Positions 8,906-18,695 of a stretch of 64,000 nt of DNA are shown piece by piece. The stretch covers positions 186,001-250,000 of the forward strand of contig NZ_JAHRVA010000003.1 of assembly GCF_019100495.1 (NCBI RefSeq). The letters are read 5' to 3'. The first letter of the stretch is position 1, and every line of letters begins with the position of its first letter. A program made the translations under genes and the position numbers. The notes below the pieces were generated by a model, which was given only the letters and a program-made list of their open reading frames with translations, ran no database searches and had not been told where the DNA came from. Source of the stretch: Falsochrobactrum tianjinense (GTDB taxonomy: Bacteria; Pseudomonadota; Alphaproteobacteria; Rhizobiales; Rhizobiaceae).

Positions 8906-11014
8906 TCAGGCTGCGGGTGCGGCCACGCGGTGGCTGCGCCACCAGTGGACCGCGACCACTGCGATGCCTAGTACCCAGCCGGCTTCATCGGTCAGGGGCA
9001 GGGTCAGCACCAGAAGAACGCCGGCAAGGAAACTGCCCAATCGTTCCCACCAGAGCGCCCGTGAGAACAGGAAGCCGACAACCGCCATGCCCCAGAGCGC
9101 GATGCCGAAGCAGGTCTTCAGGAAAATGTAGGACACTTCGCCCCAATAGCCGATATAGGTCGAGAGTGGACCGGGATCCTGGAGCATCAGCGCCGGTGTA
9201 TAGACTGCCATGAAAGGCACGACGAAACCGGCTGTCGCTAACTTCGTCGCCTGAACCGAAATCTTGAGGCCCGATGTCTTGGCCATGGGTGCGGCGGCGA
9301 AGCAGGCGAGTGCGACGGGTGGCGTCAGGTCGGCCATGATGCCGAAATAGAAGACGAACATGTGGCTGACCAGCAGAGGCACGCCCAGCTCCAGCAAGGC
9401 AGGGCCAGCCAAAGACGATGTAATGATGTAGTTCGGGATCGTGGGAATGCCCATACCCAGCACAAGGCAGGTGATCATTGTGAGGATCAGCGATAAAAAC
9501 AGATTGTTCTCGCCGATGGCGATGACCCATCCGATGAAGGTGGATGCGATGCCAGTCAGTGTCAGTGTACCGATGACGATGCCGACAATGGCGCAGGCTA
9601 TACCGACGGGCAGCGCGTTTTTCGCACCTTCGGCCATGGAGTCACGACAGATGGCCAATGTCTCGCGACCGCCCTTGAATAAAACGCAGGCGGCAATCAG
9701 CAGGCTGATCACGATGGCGAGCACGTTGATGCCGAACTTCATGAAGGCGGCTGCCGCGAGCCCGAGAGCGATCCAGAACACGACGCGGAAGGCGAAGGGA
9801 CCGATCAGCGCGGCTAGGGGCGTGCCAAGGATCAGCACGACGATCAAGGCGAGGCCCATTGTGCCAGCGAAGATCGGCGTATAGCCAGCGAACAGTAGGT
9901 AGATCAGCATGCCGAGCGGCAGCACCAGGGGCCAGTGCTGGCGTAGAGCTGCCCAGGGGTCGGGCAGGGTCTTCTTGTCCATGCCGCCGAGGCCTGCCCT
10001 GCCGGCCTCCAGATGCACCATCCAAAAGCAGACGCCGAAATAGAGGACAGCAGGAATGAGCGCTGCCTTGACGACATCGACATAGGGTACGTTCAGCGTC
10101 TCGGCCATGATGAAGGCGACTGCGCCCATAACAGGCGGCATGATCTGGCCGCCCATGGATGAGGTGGCTTCCACGCCGCCAGCAAACGCCGACCGGAAAC
10201 CGAAGCGTTTCATCAGCGGAATGGTAAACTGGCCGGAGGCCACGACATTGGCGACGCCCGAGCCCGAGATGGTTCCCATGAGGGCCGAGGACATGACGCA
10301 GACCTGAGCCGGGCCACCGCGCCAACTGCCTACGAGGCCAAGTGCAAAGTCGTTGAACAGAGCGAGCATCCCGGCGCGTTCGAGGAAAGCGGCGAATACG
10401 ACGAAGATGAAGATATAGGCCGCCGAGACGTAGATCGGCGTGCCGTAGATGCCTTCTGTGCCGAAGCCGAAATGCTCTATGATCTGAGCGAAGTCGTAGC
10501 CACGATGGATGAAGGGAGGCGGTAGATAATTGCCAAAGAAGCAGTAAACCAGAAAGATTCCGGCGATGATGGTGAGTGGCCAGCCCATCAGGCGGCGTGC
10601 ACCCTCAAAGACTAGAACGATAACCAGCGCGCCCACGATCAGGTCCGGAACCGTGTGGAATCCGGAACGGATGATCAAATCCTTGTAGAAGACCCAATTG
10701 TAGATGCCGGTCAGAAAGCCAAGAACGCCCAGCAGCCAGAACCATGCCTTGCTGACCGGATTCTTCGCGACGAGATTGCCAATGAGGGCGAAGCCAAGCA
10801 GCAACAGGAAGCCGACATGCATGGCTCGGACAATCTGACTGGCCAGCGTTCCGTAAGCGGCAGTCCATAGTTGAAACAACGAGAACGTAAAGGCGATCCA
10901 GAAGGCGGTCCGGCCGAGAATGCCCCCGCCGAAACCGGGCGGCAACCCCTCGATGACTTCTTCTGCGCTATCTTGTGGAATGACCGGCCCTTCAACCTTA
11001 TCGGCGGTGCTCAT
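8906..11014 (-). CDS. TRAP transporter permease, fused small and large membrane subunits (4TM/12TM)
   Basis: 702 residues, almost entirely hydrophobic. The N-terminal third corresponds to the four-helix DctQ-like subunit, the remainder to the DctM-like subunit (SSALMGTISGSGVANVVASG and MGGQIMPPVMGAVAFIMAE near the middle, and LVLGMGIPTIPNYIITS further on). Such fusions partner TAXI-family binding proteins and run on ion gradients rather than ATP. The binding protein is encoded upstream at 11127-12086 and the DUF1850 partner downstream. Substrate is unknown; members transport C4-dicarboxylates, glutamate or other carboxylates. Confidence 0.93.
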   Translation of the reverse strand: MSTADKVEGPVIPQDSAEEVIEGLPPGFGGGILGRTAFWIAFTFSLFQLWTAAYGTLASQIVRAMHVGFLLLLGFALIGNLVAKNPVSKAWFWLLGVLGFLTGIYNWVFYKDLIIRSGFHTVPDLIVGALVIVLVFEGARRLMGWPLTIIAGIFLVYCFFGNYLPPPFIHRGYDFAQIIEHFGFGTEGIYGTPIYVSAAYIFIFVVFAAFLERAGMLALFNDFALGLVGSWRGGPAQVCVMSSALMGTISGSGVANVVASGQFTIPLMKRFGFRSAFAGGVEATSSMGGQIMPPVMGAVAFIMAETLNVPYVDVVKAALIPAVLYFGVCFWMVHLEAGRAGLGGMDKKTLPDPWAALRQHWPLVLPLGMLIYLLFAGYTPIFAGTMGLALIVVLILGTPLAALIGPFAFRVVFWIALGLAAAAFMKFGINVLAIVISLLIAACVLFKGGRETLAICRDSMAEGAKNALPVGIACAIVGIVIGTLTLTGIASTFIGWVIAIGENNLFLSLILTMITCLVLGMGIPTIPNYIITSSLAGPALLELGVPLLVSHMFVFYFGIMADLTPPVALACFAAAPMAKTSGLKISVQATKLATAGFVVPFMAVYTPALMLQDPGPLSTYIGYWGEVSYIFLKTCFGIALWGMAVVGFLFSRALWWERLGSFLAGVLLVLTLPLTDEAGWVLGIAVVAVHWWRSHRVAAPAA

Positions 11015-11126
11015 GGTCGCCCTCCGTGCAATGGGAAGCGCAAGCTATCCACGGCTGCGCCTGATCGTGGGATTGGTACTTGGCTACGGGGTGCCCAGTG
11101 CGGACGCCCCGTCAGGCTTCGGGCGA

Positions 11127-12086
11127 TTACTTCAGGATCCCGGCTTCGCGATAATAGCGTTCGGCACCCGGATGCAGCGGAACGGGCATGCCTTCCAGCG
11201 CCTTGGCTGGATCGATAGCCTTTGCCGCAGCATGCGAGGCAATGAGCTTTGGAAGGTTATCGAAGAGCAGCTTGGTCATCTGATAGGCCGTCTCGTCTGA
11301 AACGCCTTCATGCGTGATCAGGAAGTTGCCGACGGCAGCAGTTTCTACATCTGCGCTCTGGCCGTCATAAGTGCCTGCCGGAATGATGACCGAGACGTAG
11401 GGCGCACCGATTTTCTCAACATCCGCCTTGGGCACCGCCACGACGTTGATTGGCAGCGAGGTTGAGAGGTCGCGGATCGAGGCTACGCCAAGTCCGGCCG
11501 ACTGCAACGTCGCATCGAGCTGGCGGTTCTTTATCAATTCGACCGATTCCGCGAAGGGCAGGTATTCGACCTTGCCGAGGTCTTCATAGGTCATGCCGGC
11601 AGCGGCGAAGATGGTGCGGGCATTGAGTTCGGTGCCCGAAGCGGGGGCGCCGACGGAAAGGCTCTTGCCCTTCAGGTCAGCCAGCGACTTGATGCCGGAC
11701 TCCTGGCTGGCGACGATCTGGATATAGTTTGGATAGATGGCGGCTATGCCGCGCAACTTGTCGAGAGGTTGCGGGAAGCCAGCTTCCTTGTTGCCTTTGA
11801 CGGCTTCCTGTACCGAATCGCCTAATGAGAAGCCGATCTCGCCCTTGCCTTGCTGCAACAGGTTCAGGTTTTCGACTGATGCCTTGGTTGCCTGCACCTG
11901 CGTGCGCGAACCCTCGATGCCCTTGGCGTAGATTTCCGACAGCGCGACGCCGAGCGGATAATAGACGCCCGATGTGCCGCCGGTGAGTACGTTGATGAAT
12001 TCCTGTGCCTGTGCGCCCGTTGCCGACAGGTTAAGCGATAGGGCTGCTGCCCCGCCGATCAAGGCGCGTCGTGTCAATGCGATCAT
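11127..12086 (-). CDS. TAXI-family TRAP transporter substrate-binding protein
   Basis: 319 residues. An N-terminal signal peptide (RRALIGGAAALSLNL, cleavage near AQA at about residue 27) has an Arg pair that could also serve Tat. The mature domain begins with the TAXI signature region (INVLTGGTSGVYYPLGVALSEIY). First gene of the three-gene operon that encodes the permease and DUF1850 protein. GGGAGGAAG immediately upstream supports the start at 12086. Confidence 0.93.
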   Translation of the reverse strand: MIALTRRALIGGAAALSLNLSATGAQAQEFINVLTGGTSGVYYPLGVALSEIYAKGIEGSRTQVQATKASVENLNLLQQGKGEIGFSLGDSVQEAVKGNKEAGFPQPLDKLRGIAAIYPNYIQIVASQESGIKSLADLKGKSLSVGAPASGTELNARTIFAAAGMTYEDLGKVEYLPFAESVELIKNRQLDATLQSAGLGVASIRDLSTSLPINVVAVPKADVEKIGAPYVSVIIPAGTYDGQSADVETAAVGNFLITHEGVSDETAYQMTKLLFDNLPKLIASHAAAKAIDPAKALEGMPVPLHPGAERYYREAGILK

Positions 12087-12434
12087 ACTCTTCCTCCCTG
12101 GTATGTTCAGGGAGAAGTTTAGACGGGTGAAACGAAATCGGAAAGGCCAGAAATCGATAGATGAATATATACGATCATTGGAACGCGACCTCTGCGGTGT
12201 TCTTCAAGGCCATAGCGTCGAGGTGGCATCTTCCTTAAATCCATAACTTATTGAAATGGATATAAATTTTATAATTGCCACTATCGTCCTGTAGGCAAAT
12301 AACTGCTACATGACTGTTACCTGATCGAGTGAATATTTCAGCCTGTCGCATGTTGTGTCTCCCGGCTGTGGAACACGCGAGGGTGCTGGTGGTTATTTGC
12401 AACGTAGCGGGGAACCTTGAAAGCGAGGCCCGAT
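12087..12434. other. Intergenic region between divergent TAXI operon and DUF1236 gene
   Basis: 348 bases without a supported gene. It must hold both divergent promoters. A perfect -10 hexamer TATAAT lies at 12270-12275 on the plus strand, but the -35 at the proper distance is poor (TTATTG at 12248-12253), so the promoter call is weak. The short frames here lack ribosome-binding sites and family features. Confidence 0.5.
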
Positions 12435-12947
12435 ATGAGAAAGATAATTCTTGTTGCCGCAACAGCGCTCTTGGCTGCACCCTCAGCCGCCTTTGCTCAA
12501 GATACAGTGATTGTAGAGGTACCCAGCAGAGTTCAGGAATATGTCCTTACGCATCCTGCCGATCCTGTTGTCATTGAGGACGAAATCGGTCAAGGCTATA
12601 TTCTGCCGGAGGCGGTTATCGTCAATCCGATTCCGGACGATCCGGATTTTGGATATATCTATGTCGATGGCAAGCCGGTGATCGTCTCAATGCAGAATAG
12701 GACAGTTGTATATTATACGGAAGCGCCAAGCGCCGGACCCGTAATTCCGGATGACGTCGTCACCTATATCGAAGATAATCCCTTGCCGCCGGTAGTATAT
12801 GAAGGAGATCTGGCCGAAGGCACGATTATTCCGAGCGATATTCCGCTGGAAATTGTCCCTGATCAGCCGACCTACTCTTATATCTATGTAAACGGTCGGC
12901 CTGCGCTCGTGGAAACAGACACGCGCCGCATTGTTTGGGTCAGATAA
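12435..12947 (+). CDS. Secreted DUF1236 protein with two tandem DUF1236 units
   Basis: 170 residues from the ATG at 12435 (GAGG upstream). A signal peptide ends at about AFA (residues 20-22). The mature protein is an internal duplication: residues about 31-95 and 102-170 each follow the scheme V-x-x-Y/P...G-x-I-P...I-P/D-D-x-P-x-F/Y-x-Y-I-Y-V-x-G-K/R-P-x-x-V followed by R-x-I/V-V. DUF1236 proteins are small envelope proteins of Rhizobiales with unknown function. It is monocistronic, followed by a hairpin terminator. Confidence 0.85.
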   Translation: MRKIILVAATALLAAPSAAFAQDTVIVEVPSRVQEYVLTHPADPVVIEDEIGQGYILPEAVIVNPIPDDPDFGYIYVDGKPVIVSMQNRTVVYYTEAPSAGPVIPDDVVTYIEDNPLPPVVYEGDLAEGTIIPSDIPLEIVPDQPTYSYIYVNGRPALVETDTRRIVWVR

Positions 12948-12952
12948 TTGTG

Positions 12953-12977
12953 GGCCCCTGCTTATCGGGCAGGGGCC
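12953..12977 (+). terminator. Hairpin terminator after the DUF1236 gene
   Basis: A perfect 9-bp stem, GGCCCCTGC (12953-12961) and GCAGGGGCC (12969-12977), with a 7-base loop, starts five bases after the stop codon. The following GAATTT is only weakly T-rich. The rest of 12978-13233 shows nothing I can support apart from a 6-bp hairpin near 13110-13130. Confidence 0.7.
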
Positions 12978-13233
12978 GAATTTCGTGGGCGATAAGCTCG
13001 GGCGATTTAAGTGGTGGACCGATTAAAGGTGATCGATCATATAGTGCGAACATCATCCCAGTAGTTATTGAATTCGAAAAGATAGTCAGCTAGTTTGCAA
13101 TCATCCGTTTGGACCCGGTGAAACTCCGGGTGGCTCTTCTGGCCGCCAATCCGCCAGACAACACAGCAACGCAACTCTTTCTCAAGGACCGGATTTCGTT
13201 CGGCCCGTTGCATTCAACTGTGAAAAAATCTTA

Positions 13234-14721
13234 ATGCACACATTCTTAAAATACCGCCGGGAATGGTTTTCAAACATTCGCGGCGATGTTCTCTCCGGTA
13301 TCGTAGTCGCCCTCGCTCTTATTCCGGAAGCTATCGGCTTTTCTGTTATTGCGGGGGTCGATCCGAAAGTCGGGCTCTATGCCTCTTTTGCTATAGCTTG
13401 CGTGTCCGCCTTCACGGGTGGCCGCCCCGGCATGATTTCCGCAGCCACTGCTGCGACTGCCGTTGTGATGGTATCTCTCGTGAAAGAGCATGGACTGCCT
13501 TATCTTTTTGCGGCCACGATCCTCATGGGACTCATACAGATCGCCGCGGGTATGCTAAAGCTTGGACGCGTAATGCGCTTTGTCTCGCGTTCCGTCATCA
13601 CAGGCTTTGTCAACGCGCTGGCAATCCTGATTTTCATGGCCCAGTTGCCCGAACTCATTAATGTCCCGATCCAGACCTACTGGATGATTGCAGGCGGACT
13701 TGCGATTATCTATCTCTTCCCCCGTTTGACCAAAGCTGTGCCCTCGCCATTGGTGGCGATAGCCGTATTGACGGGTATCGCTTGGTGGTCAGGAATGGAT
13801 CTGCGAACCGTAGGCGATCTTGGTGAACTGCCATCGGCATTTCCTGCTTTCGCGTTGCCTCAGGTGCCACTCAATCTTGAAACGCTGCAAATCATCCTTC
13901 CATATTCGGTGACGCTCGCAGCGGTTGGATTGCTTGAGTCTTTGCTGACGGCTCAAATTGTCGATGATATGACTGATACGCCCAGCAACAAGAGTCAGGA
14001 ATGCATCGGCCAGGGAACGAGCAATATTGCCTCTGCCTTGATCGGCGGCATGGGCGGCTGCGCCATGATCGGCCAATCCGTGATCAACGTTTCGTCCGGC
14101 GGGCGCGGGAGACTCTCGACCTTCGTGGCAGGGTCATTTCTGCTTTTCCTGATCCTCGTTCTCGATGATCTGGTCCGCATCATTCCCATGGCAGCCCTGG
14201 TTGCAGTTATGATTATGGTTTCGATAGGGACTTTCTCGTGGCGTTCGATCCTCGATCTCCGCCGCAACCCCCTTCCGTCTTCAGTGGTCATGCTGGCGAC
14301 GGTGGTCACGGTCGTTACAACGCATAATCTCGCAAAAGGCGTCCTCGTTGGCGTTCTCCTGTCAGGTATTTTCTTCGCCGGGAAAGTGGCCAAGTTATTT
14401 AGCGTCATAAAGCAGGTTGATGAGGAGAAAACGACGATCACATATACGGTATCAGGACAAATCTTCTTTGCTTCTGCGGAGAGCTTTGTCAACGCATTCG
14501 ATTTCGCTCATACTGAATCAAAAGTGATAATCGATGTTCATCGGGCGCACCTATGGGATATTACTGCGGTGGGAGCACTTGACAAGGTCGTGATAAAGTT
14601 TCGTCGTGCAGGCGTAAAAGTCGAAGTACACGGTTTCAATCAGGCTAGTGCCGAGATGGTGGACCGATTTGCTTTACATGACAAGACAGAACGGGAAGCC
14701 GCCAGCGCATCAGTGCATTAG
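13234..14721 (+). CDS. SulP-family inorganic anion transporter with STAS domain
   Basis: 495 residues. The N-terminal part has the SulP signature ([25 protein letters not shown], residues about 17-41) and about 10-12 helices. The C-terminal 100 residues form a cytoplasmic STAS domain ([16 protein letters not shown] near residue 410). SulP proteins carry sulfate, bicarbonate or other anions across the inner membrane. No assimilation genes sit nearby to identify the substrate. The ATG at 13234 has no strong ribosome-binding site. Confidence 0.9.
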   Translation: MHTFLKYRREWFSNIRGDVLSGIVVALALIPEAIGFSVIAGVDPKVGLYASFAIACVSAFTGGRPGMISAATAATAVVMVSLVKEHGLPYLFAATILMGLIQIAAGMLKLGRVMRFVSRSVITGFVNALAILIFMAQLPELINVPIQTYWMIAGGLAIIYLFPRLTKAVPSPLVAIAVLTGIAWWSGMDLRTVGDLGELPSAFPAFALPQVPLNLETLQIILPYSVTLAAVGLLESLLTAQIVDDMTDTPSNKSQECIGQGTSNIASALIGGMGGCAMIGQSVINVSSGGRGRLSTFVAGSFLLFLILVLDDLVRIIPMAALVAVMIMVSIGTFSWRSILDLRRNPLPSSVVMLATVVTVVTTHNLAKGVLVGVLLSGIFFAGKVAKLFSVIKQVDEEKTTITYTVSGQIFFASAESFVNAFDFAHTESKVIIDVHRAHLWDITAVGALDKVVIKFRRAGVKVEVHGFNQASAEMVDRFALHDKTEREAASASVH

Positions 14722-14833
14722 ACAAGTTCCCGCTGCCCGGCCAACGTTCACTATCAACGGCGGTCCCGTAGGTGGTCTACGGTATGTCGCGCTCGTATAG
14801 CCACCGGGCTGAACTCACTTGGAGCAAATATCG

Positions 14834-16528
14834 ATGCACGCTTTTGTCCTCGCTCTTTTTCGGGGCACCTCTTCATTTTGCGCTACGGGACTGACGTTCG
14901 GTACCTTGTTCTTTGCGGCGGCGCTAACACCGAGTCTCATCCCGCGAACCCACATCATTCAGGGAATTTTGTGCGGGCTGGTGTTCGCAATCGGTTACGG
15001 TATCGGCGTGCTTTTCGGCGCGTTGTGGCGCTACCTCGAACTACCGGAGATTAGGGGCCGCAAACGCGCCATTCTTAAAATCGGCGTCGGCATTATCTGT
15101 CTTGTGGTCACGCTCGCCGCACTCGGCTCATCTGCAGCCTGGCAAAACTCCATTCGTGCGGCAATGGATATGCCGTCCGTACCGTCCGTCTATCCCGTGA
15201 CGCTTACGGCTATAGCTTTGGCAGTTTTCCTCACGCTTCTGGCCATCTCCCGCATACTCATTCGGTTGGGACAGTATATCTCATCGAAGATGCACCCGGT
15301 CATGCCGAGGCGTGTCGCCAATGTCATTGCCGCTTCTGTAACGGCTTTTTTAATCTGGACTATCGCAAATGGCCTCCTGATCAACACAGCATTCAACTCG
15401 CTCGATGCCTCCTTCAAACGCTATGACGCTCTGATGGAACCGGATCGTGTGCAGCCATCATCCCCCAATAAGACTGGCAGTGCGGCCTCACTGATCGACT
15501 GGCGGGATCTGGGTCGCGCTGGCCGCGAATATATCGCTTCCGCACCGACGGCAGTCGAAATATCTGCCTTTACTGGACGGGCGGCTATGGAGCCGGTGCG
15601 AGTCTATGCCGGTCTCAACGTCGGCAACACGCCGCAGGCGAGGGCCAGACAGGCGCTTGAAGAACTGAAGCGGCAGAGAGGCTTCGAGCGATCCGTTTTG
15701 GTGATCGCCGTGCCAACGGGTACAGGCTGGGTTGATCCGTCCGCCATGATCGGCCTGGAATATCTGCATGATGGAAACGTAGCCAGCATCGCGATGCAAT
15801 ATTCCTATCTCAACAGTCCGCTGTCACTGCTGTTCCAGCCCGAGTATGGTATCGAATCGGCACGCGCCCTGTTCGAGACCGTCTATGAATACTGGAAGAG
15901 CCTGCCGGTGGACGAACGACCAAAGATCTATCTGCACGGCCTGAGCCTTGGTGCTTTCAATTCACAAAGCTCGGTATCTCTCTTCGAGATACTAGACGCA
16001 CCTTTGAATGGCGCTGTGTGGAGCGGTCCTCCCTTTCCCAGCCCTCTGTGGCGGTCCATGACACGCAACCGCAATCCCGACTCGCCGGAATGGCTGCCTG
16101 TGGTGCGTGACGGTGCTTTCGTTCGCTTCATGAACCAGAATGGTGAAGCGCCAGGTAACGGCACCGAATGGGGCGTTATGCGCACGGTCTACTTGCAATA
16201 TGCCAGCGATGCCATTGTCTTTTTCGACAGCAGCGTATTCTATCGCGAACCAGAGTGGATGAAGGAACCCCGCGGCCCTGATGTTTCAGCAGATTTGCGC
16301 TGGTATCCTATTGTGACCGCACTACAACTCGTGGTCGATATGGCATTTGCTGACACCGCGCCCATGGGGCATGGACATGTTTATGCCCCCGAGCATTATC
16401 TGGATGCCTGGCGGGAGGTGGCAAGTGCTGAAGGCTGGCAAAGTGAAGACATTGACCGGCTGAAACAATATCTGCGCCACAAAGTAGATGAAGGCAATGC
16501 CGAAGGTTTTGAGGAACGTGGGGGGTAA
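14834..16528 (+). CDS. Membrane-anchored alpha/beta-hydrolase (Abhydrolase_9 family)
   Basis: 564 residues from the ATG at 14834, preferred over the TTG at 14819 because GGAG (14821-14824) is correctly spaced for it. The N-terminal about 190 residues contain five or so membrane helices (Abhydrolase_9_N type). The C-terminal half is an alpha/beta-hydrolase with a G-x-S-x-G nucleophile elbow (HGLSLGAFNS, around residue 375) and WSGPPFPSPLW after it. Substrate unknown; a lipid or ester hydrolase acting at the membrane is inferred. Confidence 0.85.
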   Translation: MHAFVLALFRGTSSFCATGLTFGTLFFAAALTPSLIPRTHIIQGILCGLVFAIGYGIGVLFGALWRYLELPEIRGRKRAILKIGVGIICLVVTLAALGSSAAWQNSIRAAMDMPSVPSVYPVTLTAIALAVFLTLLAISRILIRLGQYISSKMHPVMPRRVANVIAASVTAFLIWTIANGLLINTAFNSLDASFKRYDALMEPDRVQPSSPNKTGSAASLIDWRDLGRAGREYIASAPTAVEISAFTGRAAMEPVRVYAGLNVGNTPQARARQALEELKRQRGFERSVLVIAVPTGTGWVDPSAMIGLEYLHDGNVASIAMQYSYLNSPLSLLFQPEYGIESARALFETVYEYWKSLPVDERPKIYLHGLSLGAFNSQSSVSLFEILDAPLNGAVWSGPPFPSPLWRSMTRNRNPDSPEWLPVVRDGAFVRFMNQNGEAPGNGTEWGVMRTVYLQYASDAIVFFDSSVFYREPEWMKEPRGPDVSADLRWYPIVTALQLVVDMAFADTAPMGHGHVYAPEHYLDAWREVASAEGWQSEDIDRLKQYLRHKVDEGNAEGFEERGG

Positions 16529-16596
16529 ACCTACGCAATTCTATATAAAGTTCGGCCAGACCGCTTTCGCGTTCATGGCCGGTATCGTGGTTATCT

Positions 16597-17628
16597 TTAC
16601 TTTAGCATCGGCCAGGTGTCGGAGAGTTTGTAACCGCCCGGAAACGGATCCGCCGGATCGAGCATTAGCTGCGACGTGCCACTGATCCAGGCGCGCCCCG
16701 AAATCGACGGCACGATGGCCTTCTGTCCCGCAATCGTCGCCTCCTTGATAATTTTACCCACGAACTTCGTGCCGATGATGGAAACGCCCGTGAGGGTTTC
16801 GCCTTCCTTCAATGCACCGCGCGCGTTAAGGAGCGCCATGCGTGCCGACACTGCCGTTCCTGTGGGCGAGCGGTCGATCTTGCCTGGCTGGATCGCCACG
16901 ACAGACTTAGCCATGAGTTCGTTATTCGCATGATAGGGACGCCCGGCGAAAAGGCAAAACGAAATATGGTTCCAGCCAGTCTCTTCCGGATGCGAGAAAC
17001 CGAGCTTTTTGTTGGCGGCATTGGTGATTCTGATTCCTGTCTCGGCAATCACACGGGCATTTTCCGGTGACAGGTCGAGGCCGATCTCATCGGGATCAAC
17101 GACCACGAAACTATCACCGCCATAGGCGGTGTCGACGGTGAGTGTTCCGATGCCAGGCACTTCAAGCCTGGCATCCAGCTTTTGGGCGAAACTCTTGACG
17201 TTCGTAACGGTGATCCGCTCGGCCTTGCCGTTGCGGCATTCGGCGACCACTTCCACAAGTCCGGCCGGAGCTTCAAGCACCATGCGGGTCTCTGGTTCGG
17301 TCATGGGAATGATACCGCTATCAAGAAGAACGGTCGATACGCAAATCGAATTGGAACCCGACATAGGCGGCGTGTCTTCGGGTTCCATAATGATCCAGCC
17401 CATCTGCGCGCCGGGGTTCTTCGGCGGCACCAGAAGGTTAACATGGCGAAAGACGCCCCCGCGAGGCTCATTGAGGACGAAGTTCCTGAGCGCCTGGTCT
17501 CTGGCGATCCAGCGAGACTGTTCCCAGATGGAGTCACCCGGAGGCGGTGCGACGCCGCCTACGATCACGTCGCCTACTTCCCCTTCGGCGTGGCAACTGA
17601 CGATATGAACAATCCTGGATGAGCGCAT
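16597..17628 (-). CDS. Proline racemase-family enzyme with Ser/Thr at the catalytic positions; probable trans-3-hydroxyproline dehydratase type
   Basis: 343 residues covering the whole family fold. In proline racemase and 4-hydroxyproline epimerase two cysteines act as acid and base. Here the first site is Ser90 (MSGSNSI instead of MCGHxxI) and the second is Thr256 ([10 protein letters not shown] instead of PCGTGTSA). Thr at the second site is known from trans-3-hydroxy-L-proline dehydratases, so dehydration is more likely than racemisation. The gene lies just downstream of the ProVW-type betaine/proline importer genes in the same direction, which suggests it handles an imported proline derivative. 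Exact substrate is uncertain. Confidence 0.75.
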   Translation of the reverse strand: MRSSRIVHIVSCHAEGEVGDVIVGGVAPPPGDSIWEQSRWIARDQALRNFVLNEPRGGVFRHVNLLVPPKNPGAQMGWIIMEPEDTPPMSGSNSICVSTVLLDSGIIPMTEPETRMVLEAPAGLVEVVAECRNGKAERITVTNVKSFAQKLDARLEVPGIGTLTVDTAYGGDSFVVVDPDEIGLDLSPENARVIAETGIRITNAANKKLGFSHPEETGWNHISFCLFAGRPYHANNELMAKSVVAIQPGKIDRSPTGTAVSARMALLNARGALKEGETLTGVSIIGTKFVGKIIKEATIAGQKAIVPSISGRAWISGTSQLMLDPADPFPGGYKLSDTWPMLK

Positions 17629-17657
17629 TATTCTTTTCCTAGATAGTGCCTACCCCT

Positions 17658-18695
17658 TCAGTACGCCGTCACTGTCGCGGCGGCCAGTTTCTTCAGATCT
17701 ACCTTGCCGAGCGGTGCACCTGCGGTATCGACCACTATGATGTCCTTGCTGTCTCCGTGCGCAAGGATCTTGATCGCATCCTCGATCGTCGTCCCTGCCG
17801 TAACCGTCGGCGTGCCGCTGACGTCGTGATGGATGAGGGAATCCATGATGGCTTCCACCTGGATGACCCGGCCACGGTTCACTTCCCTGACGAAGTTTGC
17901 GACATATTCGTCCGCTGGGCGCAGCACGATATCCTGGCTGGTGCCCTGTTGGATGATCTCGCCGTCGCGGAGAATGGCGATCTGGTCGCCGAGCCTGAGC
18001 GCCTCATCGAGATCGTGGGTGATGAACACAACCGTCTTTTTGATCTCCTTCTGGAGATCGAGAAGAACCGTCTGCATATCCATGCGGATCAGCGGATCGA
18101 GTGCCGAAAAGGCTTCGTCCATCAACAAAACCGGCGCGTCATTGGCGAGCGCACGCGCCAGGCCCACACGCTGCTGCATACCGCCCGAAAGCTGATTGGG
18201 GTATTTTTTCTCAAAGCCGTGCAGGCCGACCCGTTCGATCCAGCCCATCGCAGTATCAACCGCCTTTGCACGCGGCGTGCCCTGCACTTCAAGTCCATAC
18301 AGGGTATTGTCGAGAACGTTGCGATGAGGCAGCAGTGCGAACTTCTGAAACACCATAGCTGTCTGATGCCGACGAAACTCGCGCAGTTCGGCACCACCCA
18401 TCTTGACCACATCCACCCCATTGACCAGCACCTCGCCAGAAGTGGGATCGATCAAGCGGTTGATGTGGCGGATCAGCGTCGATTTTCCCGAACCCGACAG
18501 GCCCATGATGACCTGAATGCAGCCGGCGGGCATTTCGATATTGATGTCCTTCAGTCCGAGAATATGGCCGTATTGTTCGTTTAGGTCTGCTTTGGTAAGA
18601 CCATTTTGCACGGACTCCACATGCCGGGCCGCATCCGGGCCGAAGATTTTGTAGAGATTGCGTATCCTGATACCGTTGAAACCAGTGTCAGCCAT
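17658..18695 (-). CDS. proV: Glycine betaine/proline-betaine ABC transporter ATPase, ProV-like
   Basis: 345 residues from the ATG at 18695; the frame is open upstream but that would run deep into proW. It has Walker A GLSGSGKST, signature LSGGMQQRVGLARAL, Walker B VLLMDEAFSALD, and a short C-terminal CBS-like portion that in this family senses ionic strength. The N-terminus (RNLYKIFG) is the usual ProV opening. It overlaps the end of proW by 8 bases. It drives import of quaternary amines with ProW and the binding proteins encoded upstream. Confidence 0.92.
   Translation of the reverse strand: MADTGFNGIRIRNLYKIFGPDAARHVESVQNGLTKADLNEQYGHILGLKDINIEMPAGCIQVIMGLSGSGKSTLIRHINRLIDPTSGEVLVNGVDVVKMGGAELREFRRHQTAMVFQKFALLPHRNVLDNTLYGLEVQGTPRAKAVDTAMGWIERVGLHGFEKKYPNQLSGGMQQRVGLARALANDAPVLLMDEAFSALDPLIRMDMQTVLLDLQKEIKKTVVFITHDLDEALRLGDQIAILRDGEIIQQGTSQDIVLRPADEYVANFVREVNRGRVIQVEAIMDSLIHHDVSGTPTVTAGTTIEDAIKILAHGDSKDIIVVDTAGAPLGKVDLKKLAAATVTAY

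Noticed and set aside
14766-14782. CCGTAG/CTACGG hairpin between the SulP and hydrolase genes as a terminator
   Set aside because: A 6-bp stem without a T-tract; could be chance, and no regulatory role can be argued.
17646-18584. 312-residue open frame antisense to proV
   Set aside because: Entirely opposite a canonical ATPase gene with all motifs; no independent start signal.
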